Positions 43,622 through 54,115 of a stretch of DNA of 64,000 nucleotides are shown in pieces. Under the pieces are notes generated by a model. The model worked only from the letters and a program-made list of their open reading frames with translations. It was not told where the DNA came from and did not search any database. The stretch spans positions 1 to 64,000 of the forward strand of contig JAFIHA010000009.1 of NCBI GenBank assembly GCA_017848965.1, written 5' to 3'. Numbering within the stretch: position 1 is the first letter of the stretch; each line of letters starts with the position of its first letter. Made by a program: the position numbers and the translations under genes. This stretch comes from Dechloromonas aromatica (nom. nud.) (GTDB taxonomy: Bacteria > Pseudomonadota > Gammaproteobacteria > Burkholderiales > Rhodocyclaceae).

Positions 43622-44897
43622 GCGAAAAAACCAACGGAACTCCCGATGCGCTGCGCCAGTTGCTGGCCGGTGCCCAGCGCGGCCAGACCGCTTCCCGCCG
43701 CCGCTGGTGGCTGGCCGGTGGCGGCGCCGCCCTGCTCCTCCTGGTCGGCTGGCTGGCCCTCGGCAGCAAAGGCGAAGCGCCGGGACAGTATCTGACCGAA
43801 CCCGCCGCGCGCGGCAAACTGGTCGTCACTGCCAGCGCCAGCGGCACGCTGCAGCCGACCAAGTCGGTCGATGTCGGCAGCGAACTGTCGGGCACGCTGG
43901 CCGAAGTGCTGGTCCAGGAAAACGACGTCGTCAGGAAAGGCCAGTTGCTCGCCCGCCTCGACCCGGCCAAGCTCGACGACGCGGTGATCAAGTCGCGCGC
44001 CGCCGTCGCCGCGGCCGAAGCCAGCGTCGCCGAGGCGCGGGCGACGCTGGCCGAGAACCGGGCGGCGCTGGCGCGCATGCGGCGGGTCGCCGAGTTGTCC
44101 GGCGGCAAGGTGCCGGCGCCCAGCGAACTCGACACCGCCGACGCCGCCGTGCAGCGCGCCGTCGCCAGCGAAGCCAGCGCCCTGGCGCAGGTGGCGCAGG
44201 CGCGGGCGGCGCTGAAGACCGACGAGACCAACCTGACCAAGGCGACGATCCGCTCGCCGGTCGAAGGCGTCGTCCTGACGCGCAAGGTCGAACCCGGACA
44301 GACCGTCGCCGCGCAGATGACGACGCCGGTGCTGTTCGTGCTGGCCGAGGACCTGACGCGCATGGAACTGCAGGTCAAGGTCGATGAAGCCGACGTCGCC
44401 AGCGTCAAACCCGGGCAACCGGCCAGCTTCACCGTCTCGGCCTGGTCGGGGCGGCACTTTCCGGCGAGCATCCGGCGCGTCGGCCTGGGCTCGACGACGA
44501 CCGATAACGTCGTCACCTACAAGACCGTGCTCGACGTCGCCAACGACGATCTGGCGCTGCGCCCGGGCATGACGGCGAGCGCCACCATCGTCACCGCCGA
44601 ACGCGCCGACGCGCTGCTGGTGCCGAATGCCGCGCTGCGCTACACGCCGGCCGCCAGCGCGGCAGCGGCACCGAGCGGCAGCATCCTCCGGCGCTTGATG
44701 CCGAGACCGCCGGATGCGCCCAAGAACCGTCCGGCTTCCGCCAACGGCAGCGGCAGCCAGGTCTGGGTGCTGATCGACGGCCAGCCGCGTCCGGTCGCCG
44801 TCACCACCGGCGTCAGCAACGGCCGGCAGACCGAGATCACCGGCGGCGAACTGCAGCCCGGCATGGCGGTGATCACCGAATACCAGGCGGGCAAGCC

Positions 44898-44901
<4 letters not shown>
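43618..44901 (+). CDS. macA: MacA-like periplasmic adaptor (HlyD/membrane-fusion family)
   Basis: A 427-residue protein with an N-terminal TM (about 28-48), lipoyl halves around GTLQPTKSVDVGSELSGTLAEVLVQENDVVRKGQLLARLD and ATIRSPVEGVVLTRKVEPGQTV, an alpha-hairpin between them (about 120-200), and beta-barrel and membrane-proximal domains with PGMTASATIVT. A Ser/Pro-rich insert (about 345-380) in the membrane-proximal part is unusual. It overlaps the OMP gene and the ATPase gene. It links the inner-membrane ABC pump to the outer-membrane channel. Confidence 0.88.
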
Positions 44902-46807
<1,906 letters not shown>

Positions 46808-46811
46808 GGCT

Positions 46812-47120
46812 TCAGACCAGCAGGCAGGCCCCCAACCAGGTCAGGGCGACCGAGCGCGCCGCGGTCGAGGTCTGCGGATGGCGCCAGACGGTCGCCACCA
46901 GGAACAGGTTGTAGGGCAGGATCAGCGCCTGCAGCGCGAACCAGGTCCCTCCGGCCAGCCCCTGCGTCAGCAGGATCAGCGCGAAGACCGCGAAACCGGC
47001 GTTGAGCAGCGTGCCGACGGCGAGCAGGTCCCACCAGAACAGACGGCGCAAGGCCACCTGGCCACGCCAGCGCGGCGCGAAGAAGCCGCCCCCGGGGGTA
47101 GCCGCGGCAACGCCGTTCAC
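46812..47120 (-). CDS. Small membrane protein, unknown function
   Basis: A 102-residue protein with about three TM segments (within RRLFWWDLLAVGTLLNAGFAVFALILLTQGL, FALQALILPYNLFLVATVW and a C-terminal SVALTWLGACLLV). Its ATG overlaps the stop of the CNNM/CorC gene upstream (ATGA), which supports it as a real, coupled gene. I recognise no family. It may assist the CNNM protein or have a separate membrane role. Confidence 0.6.
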   Translation of the reverse strand: MNGVAAATPGGGFFAPRWRGQVALRRLFWWDLLAVGTLLNAGFAVFALILLTQGLAGGTWFALQALILPYNLFLVATVWRHPQTSTAARSVALTWLGACLLV

Positions 47121-48439
47121 GGCGTCGGCTCCGCCTCGCTCGCGGTCGCCGGCGGCACTTCCGGCAACGGCGTCGCCAGCACCTTGTCGATCCGCTTGCC
47201 GTCGAGATCAACGACTTCCAGCGTCCAGCCTTCCCAGACCTGGCGGTCGCCGGTCTCGGCAAGACGGCCGAGGAGCAGCATCAGCATGCCGGACAAGGTG
47301 TGGTAGCGGCCTTTCTCCTCCTCCGGAACGCTCTTCAAGCCGAGCGTGTCCTTCAGTTCGAGCACCGGGATCAGGCCGTCGAGCAGCCAGGAGCCATCCT
47401 CGCGCTGAACCGCCCAGGCGTCTTCCTTGTTCTTCGGGACGAACTCGCCGGTCACCGACTCGACCAGGTCCTGCAGCGTCACCATGCCCTGCACCTCGCC
47501 GTATTCATCGACGACGAAGACGAGGTGGGTGCCGGAACTGCGGAACTGTTCGAGCAGTTCCATCCCGGTCAGCGACTCCGGCACATAGACCGCCGGCTGC
47601 AGCTTTTCATCGAGTCCGGGCGTACTGCCGCGCAGGGTCTTGCCGAGCAACTGGCGGGCATTGAGGACGCCGATGATGTTCTCCAGCCCATCGCGGCAGA
47701 CCGGGAAACGGGCGTGGTCGGATTCGGTGATGATCGCCAGGTTCTCGTCGAGCGGGCGCTTGATGTCGAGCCAGACGATTTCCGAGCGCGGCACCATCAG
47801 CGAACCGAGCTGTCGGTCGTCGAGGCGGAAGACGTTGCGCACCATGTCGTGCTCGTTCTTCTCGATGACGCCGGCGGCCGAGCCTTCGACCAGCATGGCG
47901 TGGATTTCTTCCTCGGTGACGCTCGGGCCGCGGCTTTCCCGCTGCCCGAGCAAGCGCAGCAAGAGGGCCGTCGAATTCGACAGGAAGAGGACGAAAGGCC
48001 GCGACAGGATGGCCAACCAGTTCATCGGTCGCGCCACCAGGCGGGCGATGCCTTCGGGGTTGATCTGGCCGATCCGCTTCGGCACCAGTTCGCCGACGAC
48101 GATCGAGACATAGGTGATGACGACAACGACCAGCACCGTGGCGCCGATTTCGCTGAGGTCCCGATCGGCCCCCCAGCCTTGCAACCAGACGGCGAGCGGC
48201 CCGGCGAGCGCGGCCTCGCCGACGATGCCGTTGAGGATGCCGATTGAGGTGATGCCGATCTGGATCGTGGACAGGAAGCGGGTCGGGTCTTCGCCCAACT
48301 GCATTGCTACCGCGGCGGCACCGTCGCCATCTTCGGCCAGCTTGGCAAGACGGGCGCGACGGGCGGTGACGAGGGCGATTTCGGACATCGCGAACACGCC
48401 GTTGAGGACGATCAGCGCGACCAGTAGAAAGATTTCCAT
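47117..48439 (-). CDS. CNNM/CorC-type transporter-associated protein (hemolysin family)
   Basis: A 440-residue membrane protein: DUF21 domain with TM segments (about 1-190, start MEIFLLVALIVLNGVFAMSEIALVTARRARLAKLA), tandem CBS domains (about 205-325, with MVPRSEIVWLDIKRPLDEN and LVFVVDEYGEVQGMVTLQDLVESV), and a CorC_HlyC domain at the end. Bacterial relatives work in Mg2+/Co2+ homeostasis. GGAGG precedes the ATG at 48439. The 102-residue membrane protein gene follows directly. Confidence 0.87.
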   Translation of the reverse strand: MEIFLLVALIVLNGVFAMSEIALVTARRARLAKLAEDGDGAAAVAMQLGEDPTRFLSTIQIGITSIGILNGIVGEAALAGPLAVWLQGWGADRDLSEIGATVLVVVVITYVSIVVGELVPKRIGQINPEGIARLVARPMNWLAILSRPFVLFLSNSTALLLRLLGQRESRGPSVTEEEIHAMLVEGSAAGVIEKNEHDMVRNVFRLDDRQLGSLMVPRSEIVWLDIKRPLDENLAIITESDHARFPVCRDGLENIIGVLNARQLLGKTLRGSTPGLDEKLQPAVYVPESLTGMELLEQFRSSGTHLVFVVDEYGEVQGMVTLQDLVESVTGEFVPKNKEDAWAVQREDGSWLLDGLIPVLELKDTLGLKSVPEEEKGRYHTLSGMLMLLLGRLAETGDRQVWEGWTLEVVDLDGKRIDKVLATPLPEVPPATASEAEPTP

Positions 48440-48827
48440 GTCAGTAGCCTCCGCCAACGGCAAACAAGGAAATTGCGATGCTCGGTAAAACGGGAGAATG
48501 CTTCATGCTGCGGCCCCAGAGGGCGCCGCCCAGCCTTTCTTGAGTTGCGGACAGAGCGGATCATGCCGCAATTCGGCGACGCTTGCCATCGTCCGCCGCC
48601 CGCCTCGCCGGCGCCGACCGATCGATAAAACCGAAGTCTTTGCTCGAAGAAAGCCCGGCGCTTGCCAAAGTCATGGCAACGCCGCCCCAAGCCCCGCCTT
48701 GACGCCTCCGGCCTCCATTTGCTCACGCAGCAAAAGCATGCGCATCGCTGCCCCCACCCCTTGCCGGAAATGGATTTGCCGCATGCGGCATTGCACAATA
48801 ACGCACCCCATCCCTACGGAGAAAACC
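48440..48827. other. 388-base intergenic region between divergent genes
   Basis: No convincing gene is seen; open frames here are compositionally unlike proteins and without motifs. Two palindromes stand out: TTGCCA-N6-TGGCAA at 48662-48679 and the perfect TGCCGCATGCGGCA at 48777-48790. The latter lies about 37 bases upstream of the YqhA-like start. The region should hold the promoters for the CNNM and YqhA-like genes. Confidence 0.5.
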
Positions 48828-49340
48828 ATGAAATCGCTCGAACACAAGCTCGAAGTCCTGATGTTCAACAGCCGCTGGCTGCTCGCCCCCTTCTATATCG
48901 GGCTGATCCTCGCCATCGGCATCCTGCTGATCAAGTTCGTCAAGGAGTTCTTCAAGCTCGCGCCGCAGGTCTTCAGCGCCGACGGCAGCGACATCATCAT
49001 CGGCATCCTGACGCTGATCGACGTCGTGATGATCGCCAACCTGCTGATCATCATCGTCTTCGCCGGCTACGAGAACTTCGTCTCGAAGATCAACACCGGC
49101 GACAACGAGGACCGCCCGAACTGGATGGGCCATGTCGGCTTCGCCGACCTGAAGATGAAGCTGATCGGCTCGATCGTCGCCATTTCCGGGATCGAACTGC
49201 TCAAGGCCTTCATGCACGTCGGCTCGCACAGCAACGAACAACTGGCCTGGAAGGTCGGCATCCACATGACTTTCGTCATTTCCGGCGTGCTCTACGCGGT
49301 CATGGACAAGCTCGGCGGCAAGCACCACGCCGAGGAGTGA
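48828..49340 (+). CDS. YqhA-family (TIGR00645) inner-membrane protein
   Basis: A 170-residue protein with four TM segments. The start MKSLEHKLEVLMFNSRWLLAPFYIGLILAI and the middle IIIGILTLIDVVMIANLLIIIVFAGYENFVSKI match the YqhA/UPF0114 family. Function is unknown in all members I know. CGGAG precedes the ATG at 48828. The longer frame to the left is non-coding. Confidence 0.85.
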   Translation: MKSLEHKLEVLMFNSRWLLAPFYIGLILAIGILLIKFVKEFFKLAPQVFSADGSDIIIGILTLIDVVMIANLLIIIVFAGYENFVSKINTGDNEDRPNWMGHVGFADLKMKLIGSIVAISGIELLKAFMHVGSHSNEQLAWKVGIHMTFVISGVLYAVMDKLGGKHHAEE

Positions 49341-49397
49341 ACTTGCTGCCAGCGGCGCTGCCTAAGGGACATCCCCACAGGCAGCGCGGAGGGCATC

Positions 49398-49613
49398 ATG
49401 CACAGACAGTCATTCAAGGTCGCCGGCCTGCGCGACGCGCAATGCGTGCGGGCGCTGGCCAACGCGATTCAGGACCTACCGGGTATCGAGCATCTCGAGA
49501 TCGAGCCGGCAAGCGGCATCACCGATGTCGAGCACGGCAACTTCGTCTGCCCTGAGGAAATCCTGCAGGCGATCACCGACGCCGGCTTCAGCGCCGAATA
49601 TACGACGCACTGA
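49398..49613 (+). CDS. HMA-like mini-protein without a complete metal-binding CxxC
   Basis: A 71-residue protein with the beta-alpha-beta-beta-alpha-beta pattern of heavy-metal-associated domains: SFKVAGLRDAQCVRALANAIQDLPGIEHLEIEPASGITDVEHGNF and EEILQAITDAGFSAEY. The metal loop that should read MxCxxC is GLRDAQC, keeping only one Cys; a second Cys lies in NFVCPEE. It follows the YqhA-like gene by 57 bases and faces the RND operon. It may be a degenerate copper chaperone or a partner of that pump. Confidence 0.65.
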   Translation: MHRQSFKVAGLRDAQCVRALANAIQDLPGIEHLEIEPASGITDVEHGNFVCPEEILQAITDAGFSAEYTTH

Positions 49614-49618
49614 GCAGT

Positions 49619-49843
49619 TCAGCAGCCGCAGCCGCTGCCGCCGGATTTGACGCCGAGCTTCCTGAGCAGCTTTTCCGGCGGACAGAAGCCGGTGAAGCCG
49701 CTCTGGAACAGGTTGAGGCCGACAAAGGCGGTGAAGGCGAGGAACCATTCCGAGACGAAGATCGGCGATCCCTGCCAGCCGAGGGCGAGCGACAGCATGA
49801 CGAAAAAGCCGGCCATGATGCGGATGTAGCGTTCGGTGGTCAT
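49619..49843 (-). CDS. DUF2892 small membrane protein
   Basis: A 74-residue protein with two TM segments: YIRIMAGFFVMLSLALGW and WFLAFTAFVGLNLFQSGFTGFCPPEKLLRKLG. The motif SGFTGFCP is the hallmark of DUF2892, often found beside rhodanese domains (as in YgaP) or RND pumps. The C-terminus SGGSGCGC adds Cys residues. The ATG overlaps the RND gene stop (ATGA), so it is the third gene of that operon. Confidence 0.85.
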   Translation of the reverse strand: MTTERYIRIMAGFFVMLSLALGWQGSPIFVSEWFLAFTAFVGLNLFQSGFTGFCPPEKLLRKLGVKSGGSGCGC

Positions 49844-52800
49844 GAGTGATGCTCCTTGCGGAAAGCGGCGAAGTAGAGGACGGGGATGACGACCAGGGTC
49901 AGCAGCGTGGACACCAGGATGCCGAAGATCAGCGCCAGGGCCAGGCCGTTGAAGATCGGGTCGTCGAGGATGAACATGGCGCCGAGCATGGCGGCCAGCG
50001 CGGTGAGGGCGATCGGCTTGGCCCGTACCGCCGCCGACTGGATCACCGCGTCGTGGAAATCCATGCCGGCGGCGACCTGCAGCTTGATGAAATCGACCAG
50101 CAGGATCGAGTTGCGGACGATGATGCCGGCCAGCGCGATCATGCCGATCATCGAGGTCGCCGTGAATTGAGCGCCGAACAGCGCGTGGCCGGGCATGACG
50201 CCGATTATGGTGAGCGGGATCGGCGCCATGATGATGAGCGGCACCAGATACGAACCGAAATGGGCGACGACCAGCAGGTAGATCAGGATCAGGCCGACCG
50301 CGTAGGCCAGCCCCATGTCGCGGAAGGTTTCGTAGGTCACCTGCCATTCACCGTCCCATTTGACGCTGTAGCCGGCGTAGGGATCGCCCGGCTGGCGGAT
50401 GAACCATTCGCCGAGCGTGCCGCCTTCCTTGAGCGCCATGCCGTTGATCCTGCTGCGGATGTCGAACATGCCGTAGAGCGGCGAATCGAGCTTGCCGCCC
50501 ATGTCGCCGACGACATAGACGACCGGCAACAGATCCTTGTGATAGATGGTCTTCTCGCGCGCCAGCTCGCGCACTTCGACCAGTTCCGAAACCGGCACCA
50601 GACGGCCTTCGCGCGAACGGACGCGGAGCTTGAGCAGGCTGTCGAGCGAGGACAGCTGCTCCGGCGGCAGGACGATGCGCACCGGCACCGCGAACTTCGA
50701 TTCGGTGTTGCGTACCGGCGTCACGTCGAGGCCGGACAACCCCATGCCGACGACGTCGACGATGTCGCGCTGGGCGACGCCGAGCTGCGCCGCCTTCGCC
50801 TGCAGCACGTGGAGGACGAACTTGCGGGCGTCGGCGTCGATGTAGTCGTCGATGGCGACGATGTCGTCAGTCGCCGCGAAAGCCGCGCGCACCTGGCGGG
50901 CGACGGCGATCTGACCGGCGTAATCGGGACCGTAGATTTCGGCGACGATCGGCGACATCACCGGCGGTCCGGGCGGCACTTCGACCACCTTGGCGACGCC
51001 GCCGTTGCGCTTGCCGATGGCTTCGATGGCATCGCGCACCGAGACGGCGATCTCGTGGCTCTGCCGCGAACGCTCATGCTTGTCGACCAGGTTGACCTGG
51101 ATGTCGCCCTTTTCCGGCGCCGCGCGCAGGTAGTACTGGCGGACCAGACCGTTGAAGTTGATCGGGCTGGCGGTGCCGGCGTAGGCCTGGTAATTGACGA
51201 CTTCCGGCACCTTGGCCAGTTCGCCGCCGATCTCCTGCAGCACCCGTGCCGTTTCCTCGACCGGCGTGCCGGCCGGCATGTCGACGACGACCTGGAATTC
51301 GCTCTTGTTGTCGAAGGGCAGCATCTTCAGGACGACCAGCTGGAAATAGGTGAGCGACACCGAGCCGGCAATCAGCAGGACGACGGCCAGCCCGAGCTTG
51401 AGGCGCGCCGCGGCGCCCTTCGCCGGATCGAGGAAGGGCGTCAGCAGGCGGCGGAAAGTGCGGTCCAGCGTCGCGTCGAGCTTCGACGGGGCGTGGCTGC
51501 CGGCGGTGTGGCCGTGCGCCTTCATCAGCCGCGCCGCCAGCCAGGGCGTGACGACGAAGGCGATGGCCAGCGACAACGCCATGCCCATCGACGAGTTGAT
51601 CGGGATCGGGCTCATGTACGGGCCCATCAGCCCGGAGACGAAGGCCATCGGCAGCAGCGCGGCAATCACCGTCAAGGTCGCCAGGATGGTCGGCCCGCCG
51701 ACTTCATCGACGGCGCCGGGAATGATCTCCAGCAGCCCCTTGCCCGGGTGCAGCGCCTGCCAGCGGTGGATGTTCTCGACGACGACGATGGCGTCGTCGA
51801 CCAGAATGCCGATCGAGAAGATCAGCGCGAACAGCGATACCCGGTTCAGCGTGAAGCCCCAGGCCCAGGAAGCGAACAGCGTCGCCGCCAGGGTCAGCGT
51901 CACGGCAACGCCGACGATCACCGCCTCGCGCCGGCCGAGGGCGAAGAAGACCAGGGCGACGACGAAGGCGGTGGCGAAGACCAGCTTGCCGATCAGCTTC
52001 TGCGCCTTCTCGGTCGCCGTCTGGCCGTAGTTGCGGGTGACCGTGACCTCGACGCCGTCCGGGATGACGACGTTTTTCAGGCTGTCGATGCGGGCGATCG
52101 CCGCGTCGGCGATGTCGGCGGCGTTGACGCCGGGCTGCTTGGAGAGCTGGATGGTGACCGCCGGGAACTCGCCGGCGCTGCTGCCGAACCAGGCGTAGCG
52201 TTTCGGCTGGTCGGGACCGTCCTCGACGCGGGCAACGTCGCCGAGGTAGATCGGTTTGCGGTCGACGACGGTAACCACCAGGCGCCGCACGTCGGCCGCC
52301 GATTCGAGGTAGGTGCCGGTCTGCACCAGGATGTCGCGGTTGCCGGCGATCAGGCTGCCCGACGACTGCAGGTCGTTGGACACGGTGAGCGCGCCGGCGA
52401 TGTCCTGCGGCGTGACGCCGAAGGCGTTCATGCGCTCGGCGTCGAGCAGGACGCGCACGGCATGGTCGGGACCGCCGAGGGTGGACACGTCGCGCGTGCC
52501 CTTGATCCGCTTCAGCTCGATCTCGACGGCGCGGGCGACCTGCTGCAGTTCGTAGGCCGAGCGCGCCGGATCGCTGGTATGGAAGGTCAGCGAGACGATC
52601 GGCACGTCGTCGATGCCGCGCGGCTTGATCACCGGGTCGCGCACGCCGAGGCTGGGCGGCAGCCAGTCGCGGTGCGCCATCACGGTGTCGTGCAGGCGCA
52701 GCACGGCGTCGTTGTACTTGACGCCGACCGCGAACTGCACGGTGATCACCGCCATGCCGGGGCGCGCCAGCGAATAGACGTGCTCGACGCCGTGCATGCG

Positions 52801-53046
52801 CGACAGCACCTGCTCGCCGGGCGTCGCCACCAGTTTCTCGACATCGTTGGCCGAAGCGCCCGGCCAGGCGACCAGCACGTCGGCCATGGTGACGTCGATC
52901 TGCGGCTCCTCCTCGCGCGGCGTCACCAAGGTCGCAAAGAAGCCGAGCAGGAAAGCGACCAGCGCCAGCAGCGGCGTCATGCGCGATGACTGGAAGGCGG
53001 CGGCGATGCGCCCGGAAATGCCGAGCGTCGTCTGGTCGGTCGCCAT
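49840..53046 (-). CDS. RND-family efflux permease
   Basis: A 1068-residue inner-membrane transporter of the AcrB/HAE superfamily. The first TM is at about 23-42, with two large periplasmic loops and 12 TM in all. Landmarks are REEEPQIDVTMADVLVAWPGASANDVEKLVATPGE after TM1, SIGILVDDAIVVVENIHR with the proton-relay Asp pair in TM4, and IGMIALAGIIVRNSILLVDF in TM10-11. The adaptor gene lies two bases upstream. The REEEP motif group resembles pumps annotated for small lipophilic or sulfur/metal compounds; the substrate is unknown. Confidence 0.92.
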   Translation of the reverse strand: MATDQTTLGISGRIAAAFQSSRMTPLLALVAFLLGFFATLVTPREEEPQIDVTMADVLVAWPGASANDVEKLVATPGEQVLSRMHGVEHVYSLARPGMAVITVQFAVGVKYNDAVLRLHDTVMAHRDWLPPSLGVRDPVIKPRGIDDVPIVSLTFHTSDPARSAYELQQVARAVEIELKRIKGTRDVSTLGGPDHAVRVLLDAERMNAFGVTPQDIAGALTVSNDLQSSGSLIAGNRDILVQTGTYLESAADVRRLVVTVVDRKPIYLGDVARVEDGPDQPKRYAWFGSSAGEFPAVTIQLSKQPGVNAADIADAAIARIDSLKNVVIPDGVEVTVTRNYGQTATEKAQKLIGKLVFATAFVVALVFFALGRREAVIVGVAVTLTLAATLFASWAWGFTLNRVSLFALIFSIGILVDDAIVVVENIHRWQALHPGKGLLEIIPGAVDEVGGPTILATLTVIAALLPMAFVSGLMGPYMSPIPINSSMGMALSLAIAFVVTPWLAARLMKAHGHTAGSHAPSKLDATLDRTFRRLLTPFLDPAKGAAARLKLGLAVVLLIAGSVSLTYFQLVVLKMLPFDNKSEFQVVVDMPAGTPVEETARVLQEIGGELAKVPEVVNYQAYAGTASPINFNGLVRQYYLRAAPEKGDIQVNLVDKHERSRQSHEIAVSVRDAIEAIGKRNGGVAKVVEVPPGPPVMSPIVAEIYGPDYAGQIAVARQVRAAFAATDDIVAIDDYIDADARKFVLHVLQAKAAQLGVAQRDIVDVVGMGLSGLDVTPVRNTESKFAVPVRIVLPPEQLSSLDSLLKLRVRSREGRLVPVSELVEVRELAREKTIYHKDLLPVVYVVGDMGGKLDSPLYGMFDIRSRINGMALKEGGTLGEWFIRQPGDPYAGYSVKWDGEWQVTYETFRDMGLAYAVGLILIYLLVVAHFGSYLVPLIIMAPIPLTIIGVMPGHALFGAQFTATSMIGMIALAGIIVRNSILLVDFIKLQVAAGMDFHDAVIQSAAVRAKPIALTALAAMLGAMFILDDPIFNGLALALIFGILVSTLLTLVVIPVLYFAAFRKEHHS

Positions 53047-53047
53047 G

Positions 53048-54037
53048 CTACTTGCCCGACTTCAGGGAAATCGCCGCCTTGACCGGATCGACGACGACCT
53101 TGTCGCCGCTGGCGAGGCCGGCCAGCACCTCGATCTCGCCCTTGCCGACGGCTTCACCTAGGCGCAACTGGCGCAGCAGCAGACGACCGTCGGCAGCCTG
53201 CACATAAACCGCCGCGACCTCGCCGCGACGGACGACGGCGGCGACCGGCACGGTCAGTTTCTGGGCCTGGCCGGTGACGAAATGCACCCGCGCGAACATG
53301 CCGGGAACGACATCGGGCAGCGCCGGCAGGCCGACGCGCACGGTGCTGACGTGGGTTGCCGCATCGGCGGTCGGCAGTAGCTGGATCGTCGTCGCATCGA
53401 CCCATTTGCCGAGTTCCGGGAATTCGACACGCGCCGTCGTCACGCCACGCATCGCCGGCAGACGGTGCTGCGGAATGCTCGCCGTGACGCGCAGCCCCCC
53501 CGGCTGGTAAATGGTGAACAGCGGCGCGCCGGGCATCGCCATGTCGCCCGGCTCGGCATGCCGCCGGGCGACGATGCCGGCCATCGGCGCGACGATGCTG
53601 GCGTGGCTCTGGCTGGCGCCGGCGGCGCTACGGTTGGCGGCGGCGGCGTCGAAATCGGCCTTGGCCTTGTCTACCGCCGCCTGGCTGACGAACTTCTGTT
53701 CCTTGAGCTGGCGCTGCCGTTCGTAATTGAGCTTGGCCATCGCGTACTGCGCTTCGGCAGCGCGCGCCGCTTCCGCCGCTTCGCGACCATCGATGCGCAT
53801 GAGCAGGGCGCCCTTGGCCACCTGCTGGCCGGCGTCGGCATGGACTTCGAGGACGCGTCCGGCAATCTGGGTACCGACCGTCGCCTGCTGCACCGCCTCC
53901 ACGACGGCTTCGGCAGGGAACGCCAAGTCGACCGCGTGCGGCGCGACAGTGACGACGGGCAGGGAATCCGCGGCTCGCACGCCGGTGGCGGCAAGCAGGC
54001 AGGCGAGGACAAGGGAGCGCAGGAGGAACGGTTTCAT
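53048..54037 (-). CDS. RND efflux periplasmic adaptor subunit
   Basis: A 329-residue membrane-fusion protein with a signal peptide (about 1-22, GVRA/AD). Lipoyl segment ATVGTQIAGRVLEVHADAGQQVAKGALLMRID, a helical hairpin (about 85-130) and second lipoyl half ASIVAPMAGIVARRHAEPGDM. A barrel with VPGMFARVHFVTGQAQKLTVPVAAVV ends the protein. The ATG at 54037 starts the signal peptide. It is the first gene of the three-gene RND operon; no dedicated outer-membrane gene is adjacent. Confidence 0.9.
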   Translation of the reverse strand: MKPFLLRSLVLACLLAATGVRAADSLPVVTVAPHAVDLAFPAEAVVEAVQQATVGTQIAGRVLEVHADAGQQVAKGALLMRIDGREAAEAARAAEAQYAMAKLNYERQRQLKEQKFVSQAAVDKAKADFDAAAANRSAAGASQSHASIVAPMAGIVARRHAEPGDMAMPGAPLFTIYQPGGLRVTASIPQHRLPAMRGVTTARVEFPELGKWVDATTIQLLPTADAATHVSTVRVGLPALPDVVPGMFARVHFVTGQAQKLTVPVAAVVRRGEVAAVYVQAADGRLLLRQLRLGEAVGKGEIEVLAGLASGDKVVVDPVKAAISLKSGK

Positions 54038-54115
54038 AAATATAAGCATACGCTAATTTACAACCCCGAAGCAAGGCGTCTCCATTGTACGACCACCCTG
54101 CTCAGGCGGTGCGTT

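Noticed and set aside
48412-48798. A 128-residue minus-strand ORF in the CNNM/YqhA gap
   Set aside because: Cys/Arg-rich random-looking sequence, no ribosome-binding site and overlaps the CNNM start; not supported as a gene.
49846-52989. A 1047-residue plus-strand open frame opposite the RND permease
   Set aside because: Antisense frame made almost wholly of Asp, Arg, His and Gly; long stop-free antisense frames are expected at this GC content.
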